DNA of 64,000 nt, taken from positions 124,001 through 188,000 of the forward strand of contig CAZROT010000001.1 of the NCBI GenBank assembly GCA_964601895.1, given 5' to 3'. Positions 35,446 to 43,932 of the stretch are shown piece by piece. Under the pieces are notes generated by a model. The model searched no databases. It was not told the DNA's origin and was given only the letters and a program-made list of their open reading frames with translations. Within the stretch, counting starts at the first letter, position 1. Every line of letters starts with the position of its first letter. Both the position numbers and the translations under genes were made by a program. This stretch comes from CAZROT01 sp964601895. GTDB lineage: Bacteria; Pseudomonadota; Gammaproteobacteria; Enterobacterales; Enterobacteriaceae.

Positions 35446-36765
35446 TCACAGGGCTGAGAGTGAAGATACCAGTCTTATTACTGGAAAGAATAAATCTTTC
35501 ATGACATCTGTCATGGTAAATATCTGCGGCCTGTCAGGCCAGCTGCTGATGGCATCAGTCATTATGATATCACCGGGTTGTGAGGAAGCAGCGGCAACTG
35601 GCCTGTTTTTGACAGCCTGTTTATCATCATTGCTCATGATGTTAGCCTGAGGTATGAACTGCCTGCCAGTATTTATCAGCTGTAGCTGATTTTCGTGGAT
35701 TTCCAGGTTAAAAACCCGATCCGTTTTATCCACAATCTGCAGATGTTGCCATAACGGGCCGCGCATAAAATCAGTAACCTGACAGATAACCCATTGATTC
35801 TGATCTGCAAAAGCCAGCATCAGATGTTCTCCTGTCGTCTGCACGTTAAGTCCCTGTGCTGTTACCGGAAGATACAGGGTATCCATTTTCATATCCGTTG
35901 CATGATTATCGATTTTCACCTGTGCTCCTGACCTGCCTTCTGGTCTGGATTCCAGACCGAAAGATGAAGGTTTCATCACAATATAATAATCACTGTCTTC
36001 ACCGCCTTTCCAGGAGCCTGCATATGCGGCTATCAGATCATTACCGCTATCAGTATGAATGTCATCAGGGATTATCCATCTGTCGCCTTTTGCCAGACGC
36101 TCGCTGTTTTCAGCCTGTTCTTCTGCAAATTCCGGTGTACCAGAGCCCAGATAGTCCAGCAATGCTGCTGGCAGGAGCTTATGGCGTTTTAAAAACTCCC
36201 GTGTTTCTACATCAGGATGTGCACCAAGAAAACGTTCAGAGCGGTTATTACCCTTGAAGAGTTCCCGTGCCTTAGCCTGCCCCACAGTAATAGCAATATT
36301 ATCAAGTCGGTAACGTATATTACCTGCAAGAATATATTCTGAATCAATAACACGTATCTGATTACCTACTCTTCCGGCAAGTACTACTGCATTCTGTTGT
36401 GCTCCTGCCTGGCTACCGTCAAGCGTAACCGGAATATCGCCGAGCCATGCGGTAGGTCTTTGTGGTAACTCCACTAAGACGAAAATACCAGGAGAGAAGC
36501 TGTTTTGAATAACAGTACCGGCTTTCAGCTGATTTTTTACCGACGTCCAGCTGAAACCTGTCCAGTCCGAACCCACAAGAAGCACAGTAAATGCATCTGA
36601 GTTATTGACTGCTTTTTCTGGATGATAAACAGGCTCCTGTCCTGTTTCAGCAGCGGGTAAATTAGTAGAAAGATGTGATGCAGCAGAGGCAAAGCATGTG
36701 ATTCTATTTGTCTCGCTATCATGCGGTACCGCTGTCTGTTGCTGGGTATTTGCTGACATTGTCAT
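35446..36765 (-). CDS. Orphan 439-residue protein, function unknown
   Basis: I do not recognise this protein. It has a very good ribosome binding site (AAGGAGG, 6 nt before the ATG). The N-terminal ~55 residues are Ser/Thr/Asn/Ala-rich without a signal peptide. Residues ~58-180 look beta-rich (VLLVGSDWTGFSW, GIFVLVELPQRPTAWLGDIP). The centre is charged and helical (EEQAENSERLAKGDRW), followed by another beta-rich part (DYYIVMKPSSFGLESRP, LYLPVTAQGLNVQTTGEHLM). The C-terminus is mildly hydrophobic (LFFPVIRLVSSLSAL). It sits between der and a protease-inhibitor/protease locus and is separated from it by a terminator (37018-37050). A secreted effector or protease-related role is conceivable, but nothing in the sequence proves it. 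Confidence 0.6.
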   Translation of the reverse strand: MTMSANTQQQTAVPHDSETNRITCFASAASHLSTNLPAAETGQEPVYHPEKAVNNSDAFTVLLVGSDWTGFSWTSVKNQLKAGTVIQNSFSPGIFVLVELPQRPTAWLGDIPVTLDGSQAGAQQNAVVLAGRVGNQIRVIDSEYILAGNIRYRLDNIAITVGQAKARELFKGNNRSERFLGAHPDVETREFLKRHKLLPAALLDYLGSGTPEFAEEQAENSERLAKGDRWIIPDDIHTDSGNDLIAAYAGSWKGGEDSDYYIVMKPSSFGLESRPEGRSGAQVKIDNHATDMKMDTLYLPVTAQGLNVQTTGEHLMLAFADQNQWVICQVTDFMRGPLWQHLQIVDKTDRVFNLEIHENQLQLINTGRQFIPQANIMSNDDKQAVKNRPVAAASSQPGDIIMTDAISSWPDRPQIFTMTDVMKDLFFPVIRLVSSLSAL

Positions 36766-37017
36766 AAGCTACCTCCTTATCCCGGATGGGGCCGGATACA
36801 TAAAACTAAATCAGGGCGGGAAGATTAACTATCATGAATGAATTATTACTAAACAAGTACCATCATGAAAATAAATGTAAGATATTGTTAGTCCGGAATA
36901 ATTTTCCTGCGGGGAATAAAGAAGGCGCATGAAAAGCTGGCTTATAAAAAACATCAGCGCTACCAGGCTGATATTTGGTAATAAATAGTCCGAAAAATTG
37001 TCTGCTGTTTTAACTTG

Positions 37018-37050
37018 AGAAAAATGCCGGCTGGTAAAAAAGTCGGCATT
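37018..37050 (-). terminator. Rho-independent terminator after the emfourin-like gene
   Basis: On the minus strand AATGCCG - 14-nt loop - CGGCATT is followed by a run of T (37024-37020). It lies ~120 bp after the stop of the emfourin-like gene and separates that unit from the 439-residue gene. The 7-bp stem is perfect. Confidence 0.7.
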
Positions 37051-37171
37051 CTATAAAATATCGGGCGTATAATGACTGACTTTCGCTTGAGCGCTATGTC
37101 AGTGGATGAAAGCACGAATGGATATTTTTACTTGAGACGGGAAAGCCTGCTGACTGAATAGTATCGATGCC

Positions 37172-37516
37172 TCAGGGGGTAGCAAAAGAGCCTGTCTGCC
37201 AGAACTGAATCAATGCTGCTGGTGCAGCCTCTTCAGGAATTTCCAGTATGATATTGCCTGTTTTCTGTACAGAGTCACTGACTGTTATCAGGAAATAACG
37301 TTGATCAGCCCCCTGTGGAATCCAGGGGGTTTTTTTGGATTTTTTATAAGAAGATAATTGATTTAGCAGCTGGCAAAGTTGTTTCCCCTCACTGGCCTGC
37401 AGGCTCTTTAAGGAGCAGCGCCGCAGGCCTGACAGTTCAGGCACTGGGGCGAACCCGCCTTCACGGGATATTTCAATAACCGTATTTTCGCTACAGGTAA
37501 AAATTGATTGCGTCAT
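37172..37516 (-). CDS. Emfourin-like protealysin inhibitor
   Basis: Emfourin (M4in) is a small cytosolic protein encoded next to protealysin in Serratia that inhibits the M4 protease. The 114-residue product has the family look: IEISREGGFAPVPELSGLRR near the N-terminus, a Leu-rich helix (CQLLNQL), a YFLITVSD strand, then EEAAPAALIQFWQ. I choose ATG 37516 because GGAG lies 6 nt upstream; the in-frame ATG at 37543 has no such site. It lies ~300 bp downstream of the decayed M4 copy on the same strand, with the intact M4 protease ~2 kb further upstream, the expected inhibitor-protease pairing. The call comes from remembered family sequence plus context. Confidence 0.78.
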   Translation of the reverse strand: MTQSIFTCSENTVIEISREGGFAPVPELSGLRRCSLKSLQASEGKQLCQLLNQLSSYKKSKKTPWIPQGADQRYFLITVSDSVQKTGNIILEIPEEAAPAALIQFWQTGSFATP

Positions 37517-37543
37517 TGCATGCTCCGCTAAGCAGTCTGACAT

Positions 37544-37841
37544 TCATAATAGTATCGGTCATTATTGTATTCACTGGCCGTTCTGATTAAAGCCTCATTT
37601 TTTATAGATGGTTTACTATCACTTAACAGCTAAAGATAGTAAATAAACAAATAAGGCTCTTTTGAAACGCTGCTGCGCGAATGCGTTGTCGGCATTACTC
37701 AACTTCTCATGTACTTTGTATACACTGTGCTGCGTTGTGCCTCGCACACGCGTGTTGAAAAACGTCTGATACCGTTCCTGGCAGATCAATGCCGTCAGGA
37801 ACGATAATATCCGGTTAATCAGGCCGGATAACAGTCATTGT
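37544..37841. other. Intergenic repeat-like segment and hairpin after the decayed protease
   Basis: This ~300 bp gap contains (i) a perfect 8-bp inverted repeat CGTTCCTG/CAGGAACG (37773-37803), present again after the intact protease copy (39443-39472), and (ii) a G/C-richer block at 37661-37769 with the phrase CTCATGTACTTTGTATACAC, which resembles dispersed intergenic repeats of enterobacteria. It occurs only once in this window, so the repeat status is a guess. Confidence 0.45.
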
Positions 37842-38958
37842 TCAGATATCAGCAGGCTCCTTGACACCGACTTCATACCAGGCACTGCGTACCTTGTCTG
37901 CAGTATGCTGGCCGAATAAACGACGGGCCTTGTTTATGGTTACGCGTGAAAACTCAAGGAAACCAACCTTATTTCCTTCCTTTTTGTGTTTCTTCAGAGA
38001 GTTATCACAAAGTGAACTGTACCAGATTTTCCCTGCTTTTTCCCATGAATAGCCGCCCAGTTTAATAGCAGCGAGATAAAATGCGCGGTTTGGTATGCCT
38101 GAATTGGTATGCACTCCACTGTTATTGCTGCCGGTGTTCACATAATCATTCATATGAGCAGGTTGCGGATCCTTACCCAGCAGAGGATCGTCATAGGCGG
38201 TACCGGGACGTGCCAGAGAGCGCAATCCTTTGCCATTAATTTTATTCTTTAACAGGCCTTCGCCGATAAGCCAGTCTGCTTTTTCGGCAGTCTGATTCCT
38301 GTAAAACTGTTTTACCATAGAGCCAAAAATATCAGACATCGATTCAGTCAAGGCACCGGACTCTGCATCATAAATAAAATCTGCTTCACTTTCTGTTACT
38401 CCATAGGTCAATTGGCGCGCGACAATATCGATAAAAGCGGTGAGGCGGTTGAATATTTTTCCGTCACTGTTACCAAAGACTACACATCGTCCTGTGCCCT
38501 TAATTTCTTCATCTTTTCCCAGCCAGTATGTATTAATGTAGGTGCTAAGCGAGGAATTATCATTATAATTTATGGCCTGCTTTTAGCTGCAGGCCTTGAT
38601 TATCAAGAGAGTGTCGCTGGAATTTTTGCCAGAAAAAATCATAGGTAATTCCCAGATAGTCATAAACTTCATTGGCCGCAATATCATTTATTGCCGCTTC
38701 TCCTTCATTACGAAGTATAAGCCTGTTAAGGCATGTTCCGCTTTCAGCATCAGAGACGGAACGCAAAACTTTACCTCTTTCAGAAGGTAAGATAACCGCG
38801 CATTTTTTTTGCGCCAGGATGAATTCCTGTTCCGGTGAATTTTCACTGAGCAGCGAAGTCCTGATTGCCGTGCTGGAATCACCGTTATTTTGGATAATTT
38901 TCTGCAGCATATAGGAAGGAATCAACGCGTAATCAGGTAATACAGATAGCCTGGACAT
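37842..38958 (-). pseudogene. Decayed M4 (protealysin-like) protease copy
   Basis: Two minus-strand frames (38958-38563 and ~38575-37842) together cover a protein homologous to the intact protease at 39520-40581. A one-base insertion near 38575 (GG for G) breaks the frame: the first frame reads LQLKAGHKL then stop, while the shifted frame continues INYNDNSS in line with the intact copy. The zinc motif HELTH has become RQLTY, losing both His ligands and the catalytic Glu. The downstream Glu region (GALTESMSDIFG) and VHTNSGIPNRAFYLAA remain. The propeptide motif is PSYML instead of PPYML. Several sites have drifted, so this is not only a sequencing error. It is the distal copy of a tandem duplication. 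Confidence 0.88.
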
Positions 38959-39119
38959 ATAAACTCCTTGTTATAAAAGATTTTTATTATCAACAACTTG
39001 TTATTTGTCTTAAATCCAGTGCCAGATGGTGAGATCGTTATTCTCCTGTTTAATTAAAAAAAGCATCTGTGATGCGATGTGACTGATTTATTAATTAATA
39101 ATAAATATATGCATCGGTA

Positions 39120-39296
39120 ATGCATGGTGATACTGAATCTCAGTATAGTGAACGCTGGCCATTTTTCTCTGAGCGTGCAATTGAAAAGCAGTACAAAAAT
39201 AACCCTCAAAAAGGCCCTGAACAGGCAGAAAATATCCGTGTGATGGGGCAGAATGCAGAGAACTATCCTCTGGCAGGGGCATTACTTTATGAGTAA
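39120..39296 (+). CDS. Short 58-residue ORF in the duplicated unit, uncertain
   Basis: An open plus-strand frame encodes a polar peptide starting MHGDTESQYSERWPFFSE and ending AGALLYE. The equivalent stretch in the other copy (about 40755-40923) keeps DTESEYSES but has several in-frame stops. I see no ribosome binding site. It may be the surviving end of an older gene rather than a working one. Confidence 0.3.
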   Translation: MHGDTESQYSERWPFFSERAIEKQYKNNPQKGPEQAENIRVMGQNAENYPLAGALLYE

Positions 39297-39420
39297 CCTG
39301 TGTGCTTTTTTGCGGTGATTCAGCGCGGTTTTATTTTCCGGAAAATTCTTTTATAACCGGGTCCTGCTGATGTCTCCAGGCTTGATATGTCGGCTGCTTT
39401 CAGGTGTCATTTTTATGAGC
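39297..39420 (-). pseudogene. Relic of the 3' end of xseA
   Basis: This segment aligns with the last ~120 bp of xseA (40924-41040): shared blocks include TTTTTTGCGGTGAT, ATAACCG/GTAACCG, AATGTCTCC/GATGTCTCC and TGTCGG-TGCTTT. It lies between the two protease copies and marks where the tandem duplication started inside xseA. It is too short and too diverged to encode anything. Confidence 0.75.
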
Positions 39421-39442
39421 CAGTTCGCAAGAGGCCTGATAC

Positions 39443-39472
39443 CGTTCCTGCCAGATAATGCCGCCAGGAACG
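39443..39472 (-). terminator. Hairpin after the intact M4 protease gene
   Basis: Perfect 8-bp inverted repeat CGTTCCTG/CAGGAACG with a 14-nt spacer, ~50 bp after the protease stop and conserved after the decayed copy (37773-37803). No T tract follows on the minus strand, so it may be a 3' stabilising hairpin rather than a terminator. Confidence 0.45.
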
Positions 39473-39519
39473 ATACTATCCTGTTAATTATTGAGCGATT
39501 GGCCCTGCCTGTTCAGGCA

Positions 39520-40581
39520 TTACCAGACGCCGACTTCGTGCCAGGCATCGCGCACCTGTTCTGCTGTATGCGTATCGAACAGACGCGCCTTATCTATGGT
39601 CAGGCGTGAGAATTCGAGAAAATTGATATAACCATGTTCGGATCCGGTCTTTTCTTTCAGTGACTCATCACAGAGTGCATCGTACCAGATTTTTCCTGCT
39701 TTTTCCCAGGAGTAGCCGCCGAGTTTAGTGGCCGCGAGATAAAATGCCCGATTTGGTATGCCTGAATTAGAATGCACCCCGCCGTTATCGTTACGGGTGT
39801 TCAAATAATGATTCATGTGCCCAGGTTGCGGATCTTTACCCAGCAGGGGATCATCATAGGCAGTGCCGGGAGCAGCCATAGAACGCAAGCCTTTCGCATT
39901 AATTTTACTGTTCAACAGGCCTTCACCAATAAGCCAGTCTGCTTCAGCCGCCGTCTGATTTTTATGAAACTGTTTTACCATGGAGCCAAAAACATCAGAC
40001 ATGGATTCATTTAACGCACCGGCCTGGCCGTAATAAATAAAACCTGCTTCACTTTCTGTCACGCCATGGGTCAGTTCGTGGGCGATAACATCAATAGCGA
40101 TGGTAAAGCGGTTGAATATCTGTCCGTCCCCATCACCAAACACCATGCGCTGCCCGTTCCAGAATGCATTCTGATAATTATTGCTGTAGTGGATGCTCGC
40201 ATCCAGCTGCAGGCCTTTATTATCAAGAGAGTGTCGCTGAAATTTTTGCCAGAAAAAGGCATAAGTGACGCCCAGATAGTCATAGGCTTCTTTTGCCGCG
40301 ATATCATTTATGGCAGTTCCTCCTTCCCTGCGTATGAGTGTACCAGGAAGGGATTCCTTGTTATGCGCATCATAAATGGAACGATAAACTTTACCCTTTG
40401 TAGCGAGGACTTCCGCCATAACGGGTTCTGGCTCCAGCGGATCCGTACTGAGTATGCGATTGACATCAATGAGAGTTAACGAAGCCGTAATCTGCTGATT
40501 GGAATCACCGTTATCGATAATTTCTTTTAACATGTAGGGTGGAACCAGGCTGTAGTTGGGTAACACTGATAAACTAGACAT
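39520..40581 (-). CDS. Protealysin-like M4 family zinc metalloprotease
   Basis: The 353-residue protein is a thermolysin-family (M4) protease of the protealysin subgroup. It has a short N-terminal propeptide region with the subgroup motif PPYML (residues 14-18) and no signal peptide. The zinc site HELTH is at residues 168-172, the third ligand Glu in GALNESMSDVFG (residue 192), and the catalytic His in GGVHSNSGIPNRAFYLAA. The C-terminal helical domain ends with WHEVGVW. Protealysin is an intracellular or leaderless protease; in Serratia it can cleave actin and is paired with the inhibitor emfourin. Here an emfourin-like gene lies downstream. The frame and active site are intact, so this is the working copy. 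Confidence 0.93.
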   Translation of the reverse strand: MSSLSVLPNYSLVPPYMLKEIIDNGDSNQQITASLTLIDVNRILSTDPLEPEPVMAEVLATKGKVYRSIYDAHNKESLPGTLIRREGGTAINDIAAKEAYDYLGVTYAFFWQKFQRHSLDNKGLQLDASIHYSNNYQNAFWNGQRMVFGDGDGQIFNRFTIAIDVIAHELTHGVTESEAGFIYYGQAGALNESMSDVFGSMVKQFHKNQTAAEADWLIGEGLLNSKINAKGLRSMAAPGTAYDDPLLGKDPQPGHMNHYLNTRNDNGGVHSNSGIPNRAFYLAATKLGGYSWEKAGKIWYDALCDESLKEKTGSEHGYINFLEFSRLTIDKARLFDTHTAEQVRDAWHEVGVW

Positions 40582-40923
40582 ATAAACTCCCTTTTATAAA
40601 AATTTTTATGAAAACAGGTTGTTATTTGTATCGAATCCAGCGTCAGCATAGGGATCGTTATTTTCCGGTTTTAAGAAAATACATCGCTGATGCGATGAGA
40701 ATGATTTGTTTTAAAATTATGATTATTAATAAGTACATGACTATGATTGTCGACGTCTGGTGATACTGAATCTGAGTATAGTGAAAGCTGCGAGTTCTTC
40801 TTTTAAAGCGAAATTATCGGTTAGCTTAAAAAACAGGCAATGGAAAAGACTGAATAGTCAGGAAATGCCCGTGTGATGCGGAAAAATGCAAATGGCTATG
40901 CTGAGGAAAGGATTACTTTATGA
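40582..40923. other. Upstream region of the intact protease, including a broken ORF copy
   Basis: About 340 bp between the intact protease start and the xseA stop. It is homologous to 38959-39296. The plus-strand counterpart of the 58-residue ORF is here but interrupted by several stops. The protease promoter must lie here; I see no clear box. Confidence 0.55.
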
Positions 40924-42282
40924 TTAACCTGTATTTTTTTTTGCGGTGATAACAGCGATTTTACTTTCCAGCCAGCCATCCTGTAACCGTGTTTTAATAA
41001 TGTCTCCTGAGCTAACCTGTCGGATGCTTTTTACCAGCTGACCGTCGCTGGCTTGAGTAACGCTGTAACCACGTGCCAGGGTGGTGAATGGATTTACTGC
41101 GCTCAGGCGTGCATGCAGGATATCAATATGTTGCTGATAGCGATTAAGCTGGCGTTCCAGTGCCCATTTGAGGCGAGATTCCTGCTGTTGTGCACGTTGA
41201 TAACAGTGATGAATGGCAGCCTCTGGCTGTCGGTAAGCCAGGCGCTGTTGCAGATGCTCAACGTAGCGGGTTTCTTTGTTCAGCCGGTTTTGCATGCCTT
41301 CTGCCAGACGACGCTGTTGTTTAAGTAAACGATTTTGCCATAGCGCCAGCTGCAGGCAGGGGTGTTGTTGCTGCAGGCGGTGGTGTAACTGGCTTGATTG
41401 CTGGTTACGCTGTATCAGGAAGTAGTCCATGGCCATTTCCAGGCGCTGTTGTTGTGACTGATACTGGCGCAGCAACTCCATCTGGTCGCGGCTGACCAGC
41501 TCTGCGGCAGCTGAAGGCGTCGGTGCACGCAGGTCAGCAACAAAATCAGCAATGGTGACATCAGTCTCGTGCCCGACAGCACTGATAATCGGAATAACGC
41601 TATTAAAGATAGCCCGGGCTACCTGCTCATCATTAAAACTAAACAGATCCTCCAGTGATCCTCCACCACGTCCCAGAATAAGCACATCGCAGTCCTGGCG
41701 CTGATTGGCTATCTCTATTGCCTTTATTATCTGCGCCGGTGCTTCTGCTCCCTGGACCGCAGTGGGGTAAATCACCACAGGCAGGGCAGGAGAGCGGCGC
41801 AATAATATTTGTAAAATGTCCTGTAATGCGGCACCACTGGTGCTGGTAATGATACCCACCCTGTGAGCGGGTCTGGGAAGCGATTTTTTGTGGCATTGCG
41901 CAAACAATCCCTCTGATAATAGCCGTTGTTTGAGTTGTTCAAACTGTTGCTGCAGTAGCCCGTTACCGGCTGGTTGCATGCTTTCAATAACCAGTTGGTA
42001 ATCACCTCTGGGCTCATATAAGGTGACTGAAGCATGAACTAACACCTGCTGGCCATTGCACGGGCGAAAAGTAGTGTGCTGATTATGGACACGAAACATG
42101 ACGCAGCGTACCTGAGCGCGATAGTCTTTCAGGGTAAAATACCAGTGACCGGAGGCAGGCTGAGAGAAATTGGAAATTTCAGCATTAAGCCAGATTTGTT
42201 TCATTTCCATTTCCAGCAGTTGTTTTACCGCCTGGTTTAAGTGACTGACAGTAAAAATAACCGGCGCTACAGGTAGCAACAT
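40924..42282 (-). CDS. xseA: Exodeoxyribonuclease VII large subunit
   Basis: XseA with XseB forms ExoVII, which degrades single-stranded DNA in both directions. The protein has an N-terminal OB-fold (VWISGEI-like segment IWLNAEISNFSQPASGHWYF) and the catalytic core (GVITSTSGAALQDIL, VLILGRGGGSLEDLFSFND, SAVGHETDVTIADFVADLRA), then a long coiled-coil region and the C-terminal LARGYSVTQASDG. From the Met at 42282 the product is 452 aa (E. coli 456); a further 24 codons to 42354 do not match the family and run into the guaB upstream region. It is divergent from guaB, as in E. coli. A relic of its 3' end lies at 39297. Confidence 0.95.
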   Translation of the reverse strand: MLLPVAPVIFTVSHLNQAVKQLLEMEMKQIWLNAEISNFSQPASGHWYFTLKDYRAQVRCVMFRVHNQHTTFRPCNGQQVLVHASVTLYEPRGDYQLVIESMQPAGNGLLQQQFEQLKQRLLSEGLFAQCHKKSLPRPAHRVGIITSTSGAALQDILQILLRRSPALPVVIYPTAVQGAEAPAQIIKAIEIANQRQDCDVLILGRGGGSLEDLFSFNDEQVARAIFNSVIPIISAVGHETDVTIADFVADLRAPTPSAAAELVSRDQMELLRQYQSQQQRLEMAMDYFLIQRNQQSSQLHHRLQQQHPCLQLALWQNRLLKQQRRLAEGMQNRLNKETRYVEHLQQRLAYRQPEAAIHHCYQRAQQQESRLKWALERQLNRYQQHIDILHARLSAVNPFTTLARGYSVTQASDGQLVKSIRQVSSGDIIKTRLQDGWLESKIAVITAKKNTG

Positions 42283-42445
42283 CATAATATTAAGGATAAT
42301 GAGTGAACTATGTTGAGCGTTGATACTACTGATGTTACCGGGCGAATCAATCAATTTTTTGATAAATCACTGGAGGCAATGGGCAACGCTCTGTAGAATG
42401 CCAGGGCAATATTTTATTTTTCCCTGTTAATGATGAGATATTGCG

Positions 42446-43909
42446 ATGCTGCGTATTGTTAAAGAAGCCCTGACGTTCGACGACATTCTGCTGGTTCCTG
42501 CTTATTCCACAGTCCTGCCTGCGCAGGTGGATATCTGTACTCAACTGACAGCAAAGATTCGCCTTAATATTCCTGTTTTGTCAGCTGCCATGGATACGGT
42601 TACTGAATCCTCTCTGGCGATAGCGCTTGCGCAGGAAGGAGGAATTGGCTTTATTCACAAAAACATGTCTGTGCAACATCAAGCAGGGGAAGTCAGGCGT
42701 GTGAAAAAATATGAAAGTGGTGTCGTGACGCAGCCACAGACTGTCACACCTGACACCCTTTTGTCTCAGGTAGCTGCATTGACTGCCCGTAATGGCTATG
42801 CCGGCTACCCGGTGGTGACTGATAAAGGTGAACTGGTGGGTATTATTACCAGCCGTGATCTGCGTTTTGTCACCTGCCTTACGCAACCGGTGAGTGCGGT
42901 GATGACACCAAAGGCACGCCTGGTGACAGTCAGGGAAGGCGAATCACCGGAAGTTGTGCTGCAAAAAATGCATGAAAAACGCGTTGAAAAAGTGCTGGTT
43001 GTGGATGGCGGTTTTCGTCTCTGTGGCATGATAACCGCGAAAGATTTTCAAAAAGCAGAGTGCAAACCTGATGCCTGTAAAGATGAGTATGGTCGCCTGC
43101 GGGCAGGTGCTGCTGTCGGTGTCAGTAAAGACAGTATTGAACGCATTGATGCACTGGTTGAAGCCGGTGTTGATGTATTGCTGATTGATTCCTCCCATGG
43201 CCATTCTGAAGGTGTTTTGCAGTGCATTCGCCAGGCACGTAAGAGGTATCCTGACCTGCAAATTATAGGCGGAAATGTTGCCACAGGTGCAGGTGCCCTG
43301 GCACTGGTGGATGCCGGCGTCAGTGCGGTAAAAGTGGGTATTGGTCCGGGCTCTATTTGTACGACGCGTATTGTTACCGGTGTCGGTGTGCCACAAATTA
43401 CCGCCATTGCTGATGTTGCCGAGGCGTTGCAGGGAACAGCGATTGCGGTTATTGCCGATGGCGGCATCCGTTTTTCCGGCGATATTGCCAAGGCAATTGC
43501 AGCGGGTGCTGACTGTGTCATGATGGGCTCCATGCTGGCAGGAGCAGAAGAATCTCCGGGTGATATTGAGTTATATCAGGGGCGTTCGTTTAAATCATAC
43601 CGTGGAATGGGATCGCCAGGAGCGATGTCCAGAGGCTCTGCTGATCGTTATTTTCAGGCCACTACTGCCGTGGATAAATTAGTCCCCGAAGGAATTGAAG
43701 GACGAGTCGCTTATAAAGGATTACTGAAAGATATTGTTCAGCAGCAGATGGGGGGCCTGCGTTCCTGCATGGGACTCACTGGCTGCAGAACTATTCAGGA
43801 ACTGCGTACCAAAGCTGAATTTGTACGTATCAGCCATGCAGGAATTAACGAAAGTCACGTTCATAGCGTGACCATTACGAAAGAATCACCCAATTATCGT
43901 ATGGGATAA
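42446..43909 (+). CDS. guaB: Inosine-5'-monophosphate dehydrogenase
   Basis: GuaB oxidises IMP to XMP, the committed step to GMP. The 487 residues (E. coli 488) show the N-terminal DDILLVPAYSTVLP, two CBS domains (about residues 93-205), and the catalytic loop GPGSICTTRIVTGVG with the active-site Cys near residue 305, then GMGSPGAM. The 24-bp gap to guaA implies a guaBA operon. A TAGAAT -10 candidate lies at 42394-42399; I see no clear PurR box. Confidence 0.97.
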   Translation: MLRIVKEALTFDDILLVPAYSTVLPAQVDICTQLTAKIRLNIPVLSAAMDTVTESSLAIALAQEGGIGFIHKNMSVQHQAGEVRRVKKYESGVVTQPQTVTPDTLLSQVAALTARNGYAGYPVVTDKGELVGIITSRDLRFVTCLTQPVSAVMTPKARLVTVREGESPEVVLQKMHEKRVEKVLVVDGGFRLCGMITAKDFQKAECKPDACKDEYGRLRAGAAVGVSKDSIERIDALVEAGVDVLLIDSSHGHSEGVLQCIRQARKRYPDLQIIGGNVATGAGALALVDAGVSAVKVGIGPGSICTTRIVTGVGVPQITAIADVAEALQGTAIAVIADGGIRFSGDIAKAIAAGADCVMMGSMLAGAEESPGDIELYQGRSFKSYRGMGSPGAMSRGSADRYFQATTAVDKLVPEGIEGRVAYKGLLKDIVQQQMGGLRSCMGLTGCRTIQELRTKAEFVRISHAGINESHVHSVTITKESPNYRMG

Positions 43910-43932
43910 TCGATTTAAATAACAGGTTTAAC

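Larger units (their letters stand above)
37773..41040. repeat. Tandem duplication of xseA tail plus M4 protease (~1.6 kb unit)
   Basis: Two diverged copies lie head to tail. Copy A spans ~41040-39443 (xseA 3' end, upstream region, intact protease, inverted repeat). Copy B spans ~39420-37773 (xseA relic, upstream region, decayed protease, inverted repeat). Matching landmarks are GATACTGAATCT (39129 and 40760), CATATAAACTCC before each protease, and CTGATACCGTTCCTG after each. The junction is near 39430. The level of divergence points to an old event. Confidence 0.82.

Noticed and set aside
43048..43533. Minus-strand 161-residue ORF over guaB
   Set aside because: Antisense shadow of a highly conserved gene; its Pro/Ala/Thr-rich composition follows from guaB codon usage.
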